Shown: positions 1 to 12,900 of the stretch, in pieces
How the letters are laid out: every line of letters begins with the position of its first letter
Position numbering within the stretch: position 1 is the stretch's first letter
Assembly: GCA_030674185.1 (NCBI GenBank)
Contig: JAPXFY010000026.1
Coordinates: forward strand, 53,609,746 to 53,673,745
Source: Monoplex corrugatus
Taxonomy: Eukaryota; Mollusca; Gastropoda; Littorinimorpha; Ranellidae
Direction of reading: 5' to 3'
DNA: 64,000 nucleotides
Notes under the pieces: generated by a model
Told to the model about the DNA's origin: nothing
What the model saw: only the letters and a program-made list of their open reading frames with translations
Database searches by the model: none
Made by a program: the position numbers and the translations under genes

Positions 1-310
1 GAGGTCTGCCTTTCTTCCTTTTTGCCACTGTTTCTCCTTGAAAGATGATTGTCAGGAGGTCTGTGTTCTTGTTGCATGACATGTGGCCAATGTATTTTAG
101 TCTTCTCTTGTTGCTGTCTGCTAGTAGTTTTCTGGTGGTATCAAGTTCTTCCAGGATGCTTTCATTAGTTCTTCTCTTGTTGCTGTCTGCTGGTAGTTTT
201 CTGGTGGTATCAAGTTCTTCCAGGACACTTTCATTTGTTCTTCTGTCTGTCTGTTTGACACATAGTAGTCTCAGTCGGTGGCACTGTAGGTGTATGTTTC
301 TTCCAACCAA
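1..310 (-). mobile_element. LINE 3' fragment (family ending in GDADR), minus strand
   Basis: The reverse complement encodes a decayed LINE C-terminal stretch (TNESILEELDTTRKLL, NKRRLKYIGH). It matches the fragments at 15225-15970 and 37050-37485. The fragment continues out of the window on the left. It carries an internal 69-bp tandem duplication. Confidence 0.6.
102..240. repeat. 69-bp direct tandem duplication inside LINE fragment
   Basis: The segment starting CTTCTCTTGTTGCTGTCTGC occurs at 102 and again at 171. It is about 69 bp (23 codons) long with a few substitutions. It duplicates the LTTRKLL-encoding part of the LINE fragment. Confidence 0.75.
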
Positions 311-593
311 ATATTCGGTTAGAAGCAGTTAACAGGTTATGAAATGTTACTCTCAGGATACAAGAAGTCCTGGATTCAGTAAGCAGATTGGACAGGAATT
401 TCTCTTCCTTCCTCTATCACATCTTAAATGGTGGTCTGATTGCTCATTTTATGAATGAGACAGTGAATGATGGTCCCATATTTTTAGCATGCATCAAATA
501 AACCTACAACAATCAACATCAACAACAAAAATTGGTTGCTCCTCACAAAATTCTGTAGAAAAGTTCACTGAAAGAGACAGACAGAAATACACA
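311..593. other. unassigned intronic sequence
   Basis: No coding similarity, RNA gene or repeat is recognised here. It presumably lies in an NDOR1 intron upstream of the first visible exon. Confidence 0.4.
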
Positions 594-925
594 TACAGCA
601 GTCAAGATAACGAAGTGGTTACCTCAAGTGGGAGGTCATCAGTTCAAATCCCAATCGGTCCGAAAGTTGATTGTGAGATTTTTCTGTCCCAGTTGACATC
701 TACCCAGAGTTGAATGTACTGTCCACTTTACATATACATCATTGAGGGTCTTATTCAAATTTCTTTTGCAATGCCACAAGTATCCATGTCCCTTGGGTCT
801 GTTTATGCTACATATATTATAAATGTAAATGTGGAGTACAGCCCTGTCACACAGTCTCAGTCCGTAAATGGAACTTTGTATATCACTATTATCATTCCCA
901 TTCACATCATTATAACATTGTAAAA
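594..925 (+). mobile_element. diverged tRNA-derived SINE copy
   Basis: The segment has a degenerate B-box (AGTTCAAATCCC near 650). The body is colinear with the SINE at 47363-47872: an ACCCAGAGTTGAATGTACTG-like stretch, then GAGTACAGCCCTGTCACACA, then a 3' end with ATCATTCCCATTCACATCAT. The A-box region is poorly preserved. This is the oldest-looking of three SINE copies of this family. Confidence 0.65.
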
Positions 926-1343
926 AAAAATGTTTCTGAGATTCATTCATATTGCCCTTTATGCCATGCTGTCATGGTGACCTCAGTTTTGATTGTTTTC
1001 AAGATGTGTTTGAGAGCCAAAGTGAGCAGCATGGGAGTAAAAAAAAGAACAATACAGAAAAAAGGATCCTGGTGGAGCTGCTGCATTTTGGTGATGTGTT
1101 CTCTCACCAGAAAGAAGCCTGAATTTCTCACAAAAATTCTTCTGTAACAATATCAGTACATCATTGTATAATGCAATATAATACAATGCAGGGCAATTTA
1201 GTACACTGAATTACAATATGATACAAATAATATGAGTAGATTTGCCAGATCTTGCAGAAATTTTTCCCCCTACCTTTTTTTTGTTGTTTTGTTTTGAATT
1301 TGGATGGGGCTTGGGTAGGGGCCTGAAATGAAATAATTTAGGG
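926..1343. other. unassigned intronic sequence
   Basis: AT-rich sequence without a recognised gene or repeat family. Confidence 0.4.
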
Positions 1344-1416
1344 GAATAGACATGAAATTAGTGACCACCACACACACATGCATTCATACTTGTAGATGTG
1401 TGCATGTGTATGCGCA

Positions 1417-1505
<89 letters not shown>

Positions 1506-1510
1506 CACAC
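1344..1510. repeat. left flank with (CA)n microsatellite
   Basis: The flank begins GAATAGACATGAAATTAGTG, continues ACCACC(CA)n, and has a (CA) tract of about 80 bp at 1420-1503. A closely similar flank (GAATAGACATTAAATCAAAG then ACCACC(CA)n) lies at 4606-4745, on the other side of the LINE. Confidence 0.85.
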
Positions 1511-4500
1511 ACATAAACGATATGTACACATATTTCTGTAAGTCACTCTTAAGGGCTGCAAATATTTCAATTCCAGAACTTAAAGTGTCAAAAACAGGAA
1601 AACATCTTGGAAACGTCTGGTGGAATAAAGACTGTGAAAAGGCAGTCAACGAAAAGAAAGAAAAGTACAAACAATATATAGCGAACAGGTCATCTGAAAA
1701 TCATACGGCAATGAAAAGTGCCAATATAAACTGTAACAGAGTCATAGAACAAGCGAAAGAACAATACTGGACATCTTTTTGTACATATGAAGTAAGTGAC
1801 CATAAAGATATGCAAAGGATTTGGGAAAAACTGAAAACAATGAAAAATGGGATCAAGTTACCATCAATTCCAGTAAAGCTAGAAAACAACCCTCTACCTA
1901 GCTCACGGGAGAAAGCAGAAGCTTTTGCAGACATGTTTGCAGAGGTCTGTCGAATAGAAGGACTTCCTGCCTCTAGTAGAAATTATAGGGTACAGGAAGA
2001 AAAGACCGACGCATACAAGGATCCTGCCCCAGATAATACGCACTATGTAAATACACCAATCACGCTCCAAGAATTAATAGATGCCATTAAATCAATTCCA
2101 AATAAAAAGACATCAGTAGGATTTGATGCATTTTCAAATGAGATGTTGAAAAATTTACCAGAAAATTTTTTAAACTTGCTACATAGTATGTTTAAAAAAT
2201 GCTGGAACAGCAGCAAACTGCCTGACTATTGGAAACAATCAATAGTGGTTCCTATACTAAAAGCAGGTAAATGTAATACTGACTTGAAAAACTATAGGCC
2301 AATTGCAATAACATCACACGTATGTAAACTAATGGAGAAAATAATTTTAAAGAGATTGATGCACTACTGTGAAAAGAATAACATATTACCAGTGAATCAG
2401 GCAGGATTTAGAAAAGGCAGGTCACCAGTGGAACTCCTAACAAAGCTAACCACTAATATCAAACAACAATTTGCCAGACGCCAATGTGTTTTAGCTACAT
2501 TTTTTTATATAACTAAAGCATACGACCAAGTATGGCACTCCCGATTATTACTCAAATTGAAAAGTATTGGGCTAACAGGTCACATTTTTGATTATGTCAA
2601 ATGCTTCTTAGAAGACCGTGTAATTCAAACAAGGATCGAAAATGTGTATTCCACAAAACGATTTCTTCAAATGGGTATCCCTCAGGGATCCGTTATTGCT
2701 CCCCTTCTCTTCATGATATTGCATGACTTACCCAGTAAAATTTCTAAACATGTAATTTTAGCTCAATATGCTGACGATTTATGCATGTGGATGCAGGTAA
2801 ATATGAAAAGAAAAACTCCTTTGCGCTGTCTTAATTATACACGTAAATGTTATCAATTAGAGCTTGATAAAATAGCACGATATATGGTAGAAAATGGACT
2901 GCATCTATCCGTGGAAAAAACAAAGATAGTTTTGTTTAACAGTGGAGCTAACCCAGCAAACATTCCCACATTCAAACTGGGAGATACTCTTCTTCAGTAT
3001 AACGAGTCGATTAAATTCTTAGGAGTTTTCCTTACAGCGAAATTATCTTGGAATCAGCATATTGAATACTTATTAACCAAAGCTCAAAAAACTTTAAATT
3101 TCTTGAAAATAGTTCGCAAACATATGGGGACAACATCAACACTTGTTCATCTCTGTAAATCGCTTATTAGATCTAAATTAACCTATGCCCAAGAAATCTT
3201 CTTCAGTGCACCAAAACACTTACTAACAAAACTGCAGAGCATAGATTGTAAAGGTTTCAAACTTGCATTGGGTCTTCCAATGCATGCCTCTTGCCTTCGC
3301 ACATACAATGCAATCAAATTGTTGCCGCTTGATGAACAAAGGAAAGTCGCTTCTTCTAAATTTCTGTTAAGAAATACCACCATAGAAAACAGCATCGAAA
3401 CAGAGACAAAAGTAAGATCAGACACCGACTTTCCGAAAAGAGCTAAATCAATATCCTCGCAGGTCACACTTGCAACATTTACAGCTGATGTTATGAAAGG
3501 CTCTGGAATTGATCTAGAAACAAATCCAGTAACTTTAAGATCTTCGTTTTCACCAGTACCCAGTTGGGAACTTCAAAGAGCATGATTTGACATATACCAC
3601 ACTGACTTAAAAAAAGAAGATAATATCAACTTACTGGCAAGTCAAGTTAAAAGTCATATAGAAGACTTTTATTCCGATCATTTGAAAGTTTACACTGATG
3701 GATCAATAATTGAAAGACAAGCAGGCTCAGCGTTTTTAATACCTGCTCTCAAAATTGAGAAATCTTTCTATATAGGACTTAATAAATCTGTCTTTACTGC
3801 AGAACTCTTTGCAATCTTAATGGCTTTGAATTATATGATAAATCTTTTTAGGACGATTCCCCAGATACTTTTTTGCGTTGATTCAAAATCAGTACTTCAA
3901 GCTCTTGAATTATCAAAATTACAAACAAGATCTGAAATGATATTGGAAATTACTCACTTGATTAATAGTTTATCCTTAAGAGGCACTGACATTACTTTCT
4001 GCTGGATACCATCTCATAGTTCTTTTTATTACAATAATATGGTTGATAGGGCTGCCAAACGGGGGGCAAAGAGCTCCCCAGATTCAAATCATATACAACT
4101 TTCCCTTTCATTGCATGAGTGTTATACCTTAGTGGACACCTATGTATGGAAGCAGTTTCAAGATAAACAGAAAAAGTATGAAAAATGTTACATGAACTTT
4201 GAAATTAGCAAAACACCGAAGCAGCTTCCTGCCAGCAGAAGTATACAATCCCTTATGTATAGGTGGAAACTTGATGCATTCAAAACAAAATACACTAGGA
4301 ATATAGTGTGTCTGTGTGGAAAGAAGATAACACATAGTCATATTCTTTCATGTGTTTGGGTAAAACGACATATACCTACGCTATTAACGAAACAGTTTCT
4401 GACATATTTGCCTCATCATCCTTAACATATGAATTTTTTGTTAGCCTGTCAAAAAGTCCTATAGCGAATTATCTTTAACGTTCTGTTACTTCTCATGTTC

Positions 4501-4600
4501 AATGTTATGGTTAGCCAGTTTTGCTGTGTCAATCGTTAATCCTCTTTTCTCCTCAAGTTTTTTTTTTTTTTTTGTTTTTTTTTTTGTTGTCTAAAATCAC
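1511..4600 (+). mobile_element. 5'-truncated I/Nimb-like LINE with RT and RNase H
   Basis: Non-LTR retrotransposon copy lying between two (CA)n-bearing flanks. It lacks the endonuclease and begins in the linker before the RT domain. RT and RNase H share one reading frame. The 3' part ends in T-rich sequence at 4557-4586. The combination of RT and RNase H in one polyprotein points to the I superfamily (I, Nimb, Loa and related); the exact clade is not decided here. Confidence 0.8.
1516..4425 (+). pseudogene. LINE ORF2 remnant: reverse transcriptase + RNase H, one in-frame stop
   Basis: The RT domain shows LKNYRPIAITSHVCKLMEKI, NQAGFRKGRSP, ITKAYDQVWH, MGIPQGSVIAPLLF and AQYADDLCMW. After a TGA at 3583-3585 the same frame continues into RNase H with YTDGS, AELFAILMAL, VDSKSVLQAL, CWIPSHS and MVDRAAK, so the DEDD residues are all present. 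RT motif A reads FFYITKAYD where the family has a catalytic Asp at the Tyr position (GAT to TAT), so this copy should be catalytically dead. The open frame extends upstream into the CA repeat, but that is not real coding sequence. Apart from one stop and no evident frameshift, the copy is young-looking. Confidence 0.85.
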
Positions 4601-4605
4601 TTTAG

Positions 4606-4970
<365 letters not shown>

Positions 4971-5012
4971 TGTGTCTCTTTTCTTATTGTCTAATCATAT
5001 TCATTTTTTCAG

Positions 5013-5113
5013 ACAGGATGCCATTATTGATCCCTGGTCATCAGAACTCTGGGAAGTCTGTTGAAATTGTCTCCCCTGCCCCTTGGACGTACCATCATCA
5101 GTGCCGATGTCAG
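5013..5113 (+). CDS. NDOR1: NDOR1 exon: linker between flavodoxin and FAD domains, with 1-nt frame defect
   Basis: The acceptor is TTTTTTCAG ending at 5012 (AG at 5015-5016 is an alternative) and the donor is AG|GTAGTC at 5114. The first half reads QDAIIDPWSSELWEVC, which fits the DPWxxxLW motif that follows the flavodoxin domain in NDOR1. The second half reads KLSPLPLGRTIISADV in a different frame. That second frame ends with AG and joins the G that opens the next exon to give an Arg before PPSRY. Without one added base near 5060 (GTCTGTTGAAATTG) the first frame hits TGA immediately. Both halves look like NDOR1, so this is one exon with a one-base loss, either real or a base-calling error in the T run. 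Confidence 0.8.
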
Positions 5114-6929
5114 GTAGTCAGAATAAAACAGACAGGTTTAACACATTGGAAATGTAGGTTTCTGTCACAGTCACAACATGCTCAGACACACTTACTTTGA
5201 GTGGTTTACAACAAAACAAGTTCTAATGGAATCAAACTGAGTTCAGTAAGAAACTGTATGGTTTTATGAAGAGATGGCATGATTATTATGGAAAAAGACA
5301 AAATACGAGATAGATGGGGAGAGTGCATTAAAAACCTTTCTGACAATGACAAAAAGGAAAAACACATAGGAAAGAATGTTGAAGGACCACCAATAATGAA
5401 AGATGAAGTTAGAGCAACATTGAAAAAGATGAAACAGGGAAAAGCCCCAGTACTAGACACTATTAGTATGGAAATGATTGAGGCCCTAGATAAATTTGGT
5501 ATTGAAAAAATAACAGTCCTCCAAAATGAAATTGATGACACCAGAAAAATCCCTAAAGATATGTCAAAATCAATTTTCAGTGCACTCCCATAGAAAACAG
5601 GGGCTATAGAATGCAAACTCCATCATACAATCATCTTGATGGGTCATGTAACAAAGATTTTATTAAGAATGATCATGATGAGGAGAAGGAACAGAATCAA
5701 AAGAGAAATAGCAGATGTACAATGTGGGAAGGGAAAGGACCTATTAATGCCATATATATCCTAAGAACTCTCAGATATATCAGTTGAGTTGATTAAAGAT
5801 TTATATTCATGTTTTGTTGATCATACCAAGGCTTTTGCTGGGGTAAGACATGAAGCATTGATCAGCCGACTAGAAAAGCTCAATGTTGATGGAAAGGATC
5901 TAAGAATAATAAGGTATATGTACTAGGAAGAAGCAGCAGCAATGAGAGTAGAAAATGATATAAGCTCTTTCCAAAATATCAAAAGAGGGGTTTGGCAGGG
6001 ACGTGTTCTGTCACCAGATTTGTTTCTGTTTTACAGTGAAACCATCGTGAGAAACCTAGAAGAATGTCTTGAGATAAAGATTGAAGGGAAAATGTTAGAC
6101 AATCTTTATGTAGATAACACTGTTTTGATTGCAGAAAATGAAAAAGACGTACCAAATCTTGTGAATATAATAGACACAGAAAGCAGAAATATAGGGTTAG
6201 GGTGAAATAGTAAGAAGACTGAAGTCTGGTAATCAGTGAAAAACAAGAAATCCCCTGATGCAAAATAACAGCAAATGGCTTAACCCCTTCAGTGCCAAGT
6301 ACATTGTTTTGCTAGTGTATGCTATTTGCCAAACTGAACAAGAAATAAACATATCGACAAACAGTCAACACTTTTATGTATGAAAGAAAATTAGTTCCTT
6401 CACACCAGTGATACATTTTGTATTGAGAGAAAACTTATGTAGCAAACCCTTCTTCAGTAGTCCTTTGTGAAGTTGGCATTTTACTGCTAGTCATAAGTTT
6501 ACCTAACTTTGTGTACGTGTGTATTGATGTTTATGAGCCATATGGCCTTTGACATGTGTGTGTATTGCTATCTACGAGTCAACTGAACTTGTACATGTGT
6601 ATGTAGTGGTATTCATGAGGTAACTTAACTTTGTACATATGTATATATTGATACTCATGAGCTTATTGAAATATGTATGTGTGCATATTGATAATCATGA
6701 TCTATGGTAATCAAACTTGGTATGTGTGTTGATATTCTTGAGCCTTCTGAATGTCATACATATGTTTGTATTGATATTCTTGAGCAGATTGAAATAGTGA
6801 AATAGTATATGTGTATATTGATATTCATTAGCTAACTTAACACAATACGTGTGTGTATAGTGATTTGAACTGACTGTAACACGTGTATACATGTGTGTAC
6901 TGATAGTCACGAGCTAACTGAACTATATG

Positions 6930-6964
<35 letters not shown>

Positions 6965-9900
6965 CAATATGTGTGTGTGTGTGTGTGTGTGTGTATTGAT
7001 ATTCATGAGCTAACTTAACACTGCACATGTGTGTATAATGATTTGAGCTGACTGCAGTATGTATATGTGTATATTGATATTCATGAGTTATCTGTGTATG
7101 TTGATATTCATGAGCTAATTGAAATCTGAAATATGTGTATGTGTGTATTGATATTCACGGGCTAACTGAACTTTATGCATTGATATTCATAAGCTAACTG
7201 AAAAAATATTTTGTGTATTTTGCCATTTGTGAGCTGTCTGAACTGTATGTGTGTGTTTATTCATATTCATGAATCAACTGAAATAGGTATATATGTGTAT
7301 ATTGATATTCATGAGCTAACTGAACTTGGTATATGTGTGTATTGCTATTAATTGTGAAGTTGTGGTTGTTGTCAGATGTTTGCTTGTTGTGTCATGGTAT
7401 AGGTTCATACAACGTAAAACATGTACGGCAGTCAAGATCTAAAAGTGAGTATAATCTGCTTGTTCAGGACATGAAACTGGTCTTTAAGTATTGGGCCAAT
7501 CCACAAACAGGAAATAGTCTAGGAAGAAACTTCCTGTTTGTAAGAATTGTTTCCCTTAATTTTTATTCATCATTGGTACACATAGACTGATGTTCATGAA
7601 TTGACTGAACTTGTGCATGTGTGCAGGCCTCCTTCCCGATACCAAGTGGTGTTTACAGACAGCACAGAATCAGGGAAGATCATTCCTTTAGCTGCTGATG
7701 AGCATCCTACTCAGGGGAGACCATTTTTAGCCCCTCTGTTTGGGAATGATAGAGTGACTGCCCCTGACCATTTCCAAGATGTGCGTTTGGTTCGTTTGGA
7801 TATCAGTGGCTCCAATATAGAGTGAGTATAATAATCATCAGTTGTAAAGGTTGAGATTGCCGGTTACTTTGAATGTTTATAATGTATGTGTTTTTTTATG
7901 TTTCTTTGTACCTTCCAGAGAAAAATTTTGATTTTGCTTCAAACAGCAGTGAAGCTCTGATAGTCTGTATGGCCGAACAGCCTGCTGTGGTGTTGGCACT
8001 GAAAATAGTCTCCCAGTCCAAACACAGAGAGTGTCTCATCTTTTGTTCTTTTCCACAATTGCTGACAGTAACCATTAGCCACCCAGAGCTTTTGAAATTC
8101 TTTGCAAACGTTGGATTCATTACTCAACTACAAACTTCTTTTCTTTTTTTTTTTAAGGATCATTGCACTCAGGAAGGTTACCTTTGTGCTCACCTTTTTT
8201 TTTTTCATCCCATTTTCTACGCCACTTTAATGGCCACAAAAGCTAGAACAGTTTTTATAATGCAATGATGATAATGTCAATGAGGATGATAATCATGATG
8301 TGGAGTTCCATCTGGGATTGAGACTGCATGACAGGGCTGTACTCTACACTGACTGTCATAATATATTCTGGCGTCAACCAGGCCCAAGAGATACAGACAC
8401 CTGCGATGTTGGTCAGAAAATTTGAGCAACACCCTCAATGACTCATCCGTGAAGTGGATGAGACTCAACTGTGTGGTCCCAGTCTTCCCAATGAGCCCAT
8501 AGCACACCTAACTGTGGGTAGGAGGCGATTAGAGCCGAAAAATCCCGCAATGATTTTTGGAGGTACTGATGGGGATTCAAACCCACAACCTTCCAATCAG
8601 TAGTCCATTGCATTAACCACTACACCACTGCGACTGGTCTCAACTACAAACTTGAGTTCAGCTGTACAATGGTCAGCCCCAAGACAACAAATGAACTCAG
8701 AATCTATTTCTGGGCTTTAGTTTCAGATTATGGGAATGAGCTTAGCAGCACAAATTTTCGAAACCTGATGTTATTTCCTGACAGTCGTACATGATTGTTG
8801 TTAATCCGTAATCAGGAATCTTTTGTGCTTCTCTTTTGTGCTTAGTGTAAAGAAGATAATTCAAAACAAACATAAGATGTTCGGTTTCCTTCAGCTGAAA
8901 GTGCCATGAACAGGGACAGCCAGAAACCAGTATCTCAGAGATACAGGTTTTTGGCAAAACTGTATGGAAAGCATTTCCTTAGAAATGAGACTGCAAGAAC
9001 ATTGTATCTTGAGGTACTAGGCTTTGTGTGTACATAAATGACATCTCATTCCGCAGGCTGGTTGATTCTTCTAATAGAGTCATGGACTCAAGATATGATA
9101 TCTCGAGTTCAGCCCCAGCCTGCAACATCAAAACCTGGCCTGTTCGCTGCCCATCTTAATGTTTTCTTCATTCTGTGGTGTCAGCTTAGTATTTCAAAAG
9201 TATCCCTCCTCCCCTCCCCAGTTTCAAGACCTTACCAGTGCATAGGGTTTTGTGCAGGCTTAGGGAATCTGCCAGATAATTCTTGGCAGATTTGGGTGGA
9301 GCACATAAGGAATTGTCCGAGTGCGATGAATCCCTCTTGAACAAACTCCAGACTCCAAACTCTATAATCAGGAATCCTGACACTTGTAGAGAGAGAATTA
9401 ATAGAAACATCATTTGCACAGATTCAAGGAGCCTGTCAGGTAACTAAGGGCAGACTGGGAAGAGTGTGTATGGAATTTACCTGTAGCAGTGTGATTGTGA
9501 CAGATACAAGCCAGGTTATGTGACAGTTTACCTGTAGCAGTGTGACTGATTGTGACATGTACAAGCCTGTGATATGACAGTTTACCTGTAGCAATGTGAC
9601 TGATTGTGACAGGTACAAGCCAGGTTATGTGACAGTTTACCTGTAGCAGTGTGACTGATTGTGACAGATACAAGCCAGGTTATGTGACAGTTTACCTGTA
9701 GCAGTGTGACTGATTGTGACAGGTACAAGCCAGGTTATGTGACAGTTTACCTGCAGCAGTGTGACTGATTGTGACAGATACAAGCCTGTGATATGACAGT
9801 TTACCTGTAGCAATGTGACTGATTGTGACAGGTACAAGCCAGGTTATGTGACAGTTTACCTGTAGCAGTGTGACTGATTGTGACAGGTACAAGTCAGGTT

Positions 9901-12900
9901 ATGTGACAGTTTACCTGTAGCAGTATGACTGATTGTGATAGGTACAAGCCAGGTTATGTGACAGTTTACCTGTAGCAGTGTGACTGATTGTGACAGATAC
10001 AAGCCTGTGATATGACAGTTTACCTGTAGCAATGTGACTGATTGTGACAGGTACAAGCCAGGTTATGTGACAGTTTACCTGTAGCAATGTGACTGATTGT
10101 GACAGGTACAAGCCAGGTTATGTGACAGTTTACCTGTAGCAGTGTGATTGATTGTGACAGATACAAGCCAGGTGATGTCGTGATGATACAGCCACAGAAC
10201 ATAGAAGAGCAGGTACAACAGTTCCTGACGCACATGGGGCTGAATGCGGAACAAACCTTCTACCTCCAACTGAATGATTCCGGTTGGTAAAACTTTTGTT
10301 TTTGTTGTTTTTATTTCTTTCTCTCATCATCATCATCGTCATCAGGTGCCCTGCTGCATGGCGTTGGCGATCATGGACTTCCATCTGTCTTTATCTCTCG
10401 TTGCCCCCAGCATCTCCCCCACCCTCCCCGTCCCCAGCCACTCCGCAAGTCCGTCCAGCATTTTCTCTCTGGGTCTACCTGGTGCTCTCTTTCCCTCCAG
10501 CTTTCCCGTTGTGACCAGGTGCTCCAAATCCCCCTTCCTCATAAAATGGTCTATAAATGTTGCCTGTCTTTTCCTAATCTTCCTTATGAGTGATCTACTT
10601 GTGTCTGCCTCCATCAAGACTGTCTCGTTTGTTTTCTTTGTTGTCCATGGAACTCTCAACATTCTTCTTAGAAACCATATTTCAGCTGCCTCCATCTTGC
10701 TCTGGCTTTGCTTGCTGACTGTCCACGCCTCACATCCGTATAACAGTATTGGTTCTATATAACATTCAAGGACTCTTTTCCTGATGTTAATTGATAGGCA
10801 TTTGTTGGTAAGAATGCTTGTCATCTTCTTGAATGCTATTTTGGCTTGGCCGATTCTGCCGGCTATTTCCGTTTTTAAAAAATGGAAGGCTTGTCTCCCC
10901 TGCCCCATTGAATGCCGAAAATAAAATGACCAGGCAGTAAAAAAAAGTTTGTGTTGGCAAGTAGCTACTGGATGTTGATAGATAAGTTATTTCATGGCAA
11001 AGTGTGAGTAAACAAGTTGTCATCTTGGGCCTGTTAGCTCTTTTGCAGGTGGCTGCAGGGATTTCTTAGCAAAACAGTGGATTGGATACTTCAGGGTGAA
11101 CTAGCAAAATATCCACTGCACATCTTAAATGATGTCCTAGGTCCGTGTAGGTGAGGTTGCTAACATTATTGTGATATTAACCCCTTTGACTCCCACACCA
11201 TATCCACCAGCATCCTGCATTGTCAACCATGCTAGCAAAGCAAAAACTTAACCCTTTGATTCTCTCACCCTACCCCCCCCCCCCCCCCCAAGCTTCCTGC
11301 AGGAAGCTGGTGAACAGGGTGAGGGAGTCAAAGGGTAACGTTTTTGCAGTTGGATAGGATGTGGAAGTCAAAGGGTTAACTGTATTGAGGTAATTATGTA
11401 CAGATGCCCCCTTTCCTAACACCTTACCTCAGCCCTGCACCATTGGACAAGTGGTACGCTGCTACCTGGATATTGGCAGTGTGCCTCGTCGCAGCTTTTT
11501 TGAAATGTTGGCCCACTTTGCTGATGATGAACTGGAGCATGAAAAGCTGAAAGAGTTTTGCACACCTGAAGGACAGGTAAGAAGATTGACTGAAAAGGAT
11601 TGGAGTTGTAACAGGATATGGAGGAAATGAAATTATGTAAGGAATTATTGATATTTGTGTAATGGCTGCAAGATACACAACTGATGGGAGACCTTCTTAT
11701 TTGATAATATGCTCTATAATTTTCCATTGCTTTTATTCTTTCTCCCCATTTATAGCCGTGTGTGTGTGCGTGCGTGCGCGCGCGTGCGTGCGTGTGTGTG
11801 TTTCAGCGCTTAGATTTGATTTTATCAAGATTTTGTGCTATATAAATATTGTAATTATTATTATTATTGTTATTATAATTTGAGAAAGATGTGAGTTTAT
11901 TTTGCCATCAATATATTTGTTGATTTCAGTGTTGCCCAGGATTCAAAATGATAACCACTGCATTAGCTGTTTGTAAGAGTCTTGTGTTAATTTTTGTCCA
12001 GCAGGATGCAAAGTAGTTTTGAGATTTTTGTATATGCTGAAATCAGTGCATTGTATGATGTAGAAGCTGTTTGCAAATTTTCAGTTCACTTTGGCCAGAG
12101 ATCAGGTATCATGATCACGTTGTTTATTATATATGTGTTTTTTTTACTTATTTTGTAGATCTCAGTATCCAAACCAAACAGAAATTTAAAACGGTAACAG
12201 CAGCAACAAAAGTAGAGAATCAGATCTGTATCCTATTTGCTGGTAAATGGATAGTTTTTGATGATCGTTTGTGGTTTTAATTTTTGATGATTGTTTGTGG
12301 TTTTTAAGCTCTATTGCAAGTTGGGGATGAAGAGATGGATATGGACTGAATTTGTCTACTGTTGTTTCCATCAGTAATGAAGACTATCATCCATTGGAAC
12401 ATTAGAGGTGTCAGCTCAAATTTAGAGGAGCTCTAGGTAATTTGCCGTGACCTGCAGCCCATTGTGCTGACTCCACAAGAAATGTTACTGTGTGAAGGGA
12501 AAAATTTTTCTGTAATGGATTTCAACATGATTTCCAAACCAGTACAACCCAAAGATGGAAGAGTAACAGGTGGAATGTGTTTGCTCCAACACAGGTCTGT
12601 TTTGTTCAGCCCTGTTGATCTGAACACTTCTTTGCAAGCAGTAGCAGCAAGGGTATCTCTACACAAAACCATAACCATTTGTTCTCTGTACCCACCTCCG
12701 TCTGTTCCTGTTACAAAAGAAGAACTGGTTGATCTGATTAAGAAACTTCCAAGACCTTTTCTGTTGTTGGGCGATTTGGGTGGCCATTCCCCACTTTGGG
12801 ATAGTGCTGATATTTCAGCCCGTGGTCTCCTGCTGGAAAATACCTTCTGAGAATTAGACTTATGCTGTCTAAACGATGGATCTCCTACTTATGTTCATCC

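Noticed and set aside
1396..1515. Open frame through the CA repeat joined to the LINE RT (Thr-His repeats at the N-terminus)
   Set aside because: The frame merely crosses a microsatellite. The LINE copy is 5'-truncated at its border, so the Thr-His part is not a domain.
6283..6310. Isolated TTAACCCCTTCAGTGCC as a MITE end
   Set aside because: No matching inverted end with TTAA was found nearby.
7333..7590. Possible upstream NDOR1 exon in the open frame before 7627
   Set aside because: No similarity to the flavodoxin or FAD domain. The exon at 5013-5113 joins 7627 in the right phase without it.
9410..10240. Overlapping minus-strand frames with MYLSQSVTLLQVNCHIT repeats
   Set aside because: Produced by the 54/55-bp minisatellite; no gene signals.
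11432..11576. Alternative exon start at 11433 after CCTCAG
   Set aside because: It would begin in phase 0, while the previous exon ends in phase 1, and it would drop the conserved LPQPC start.
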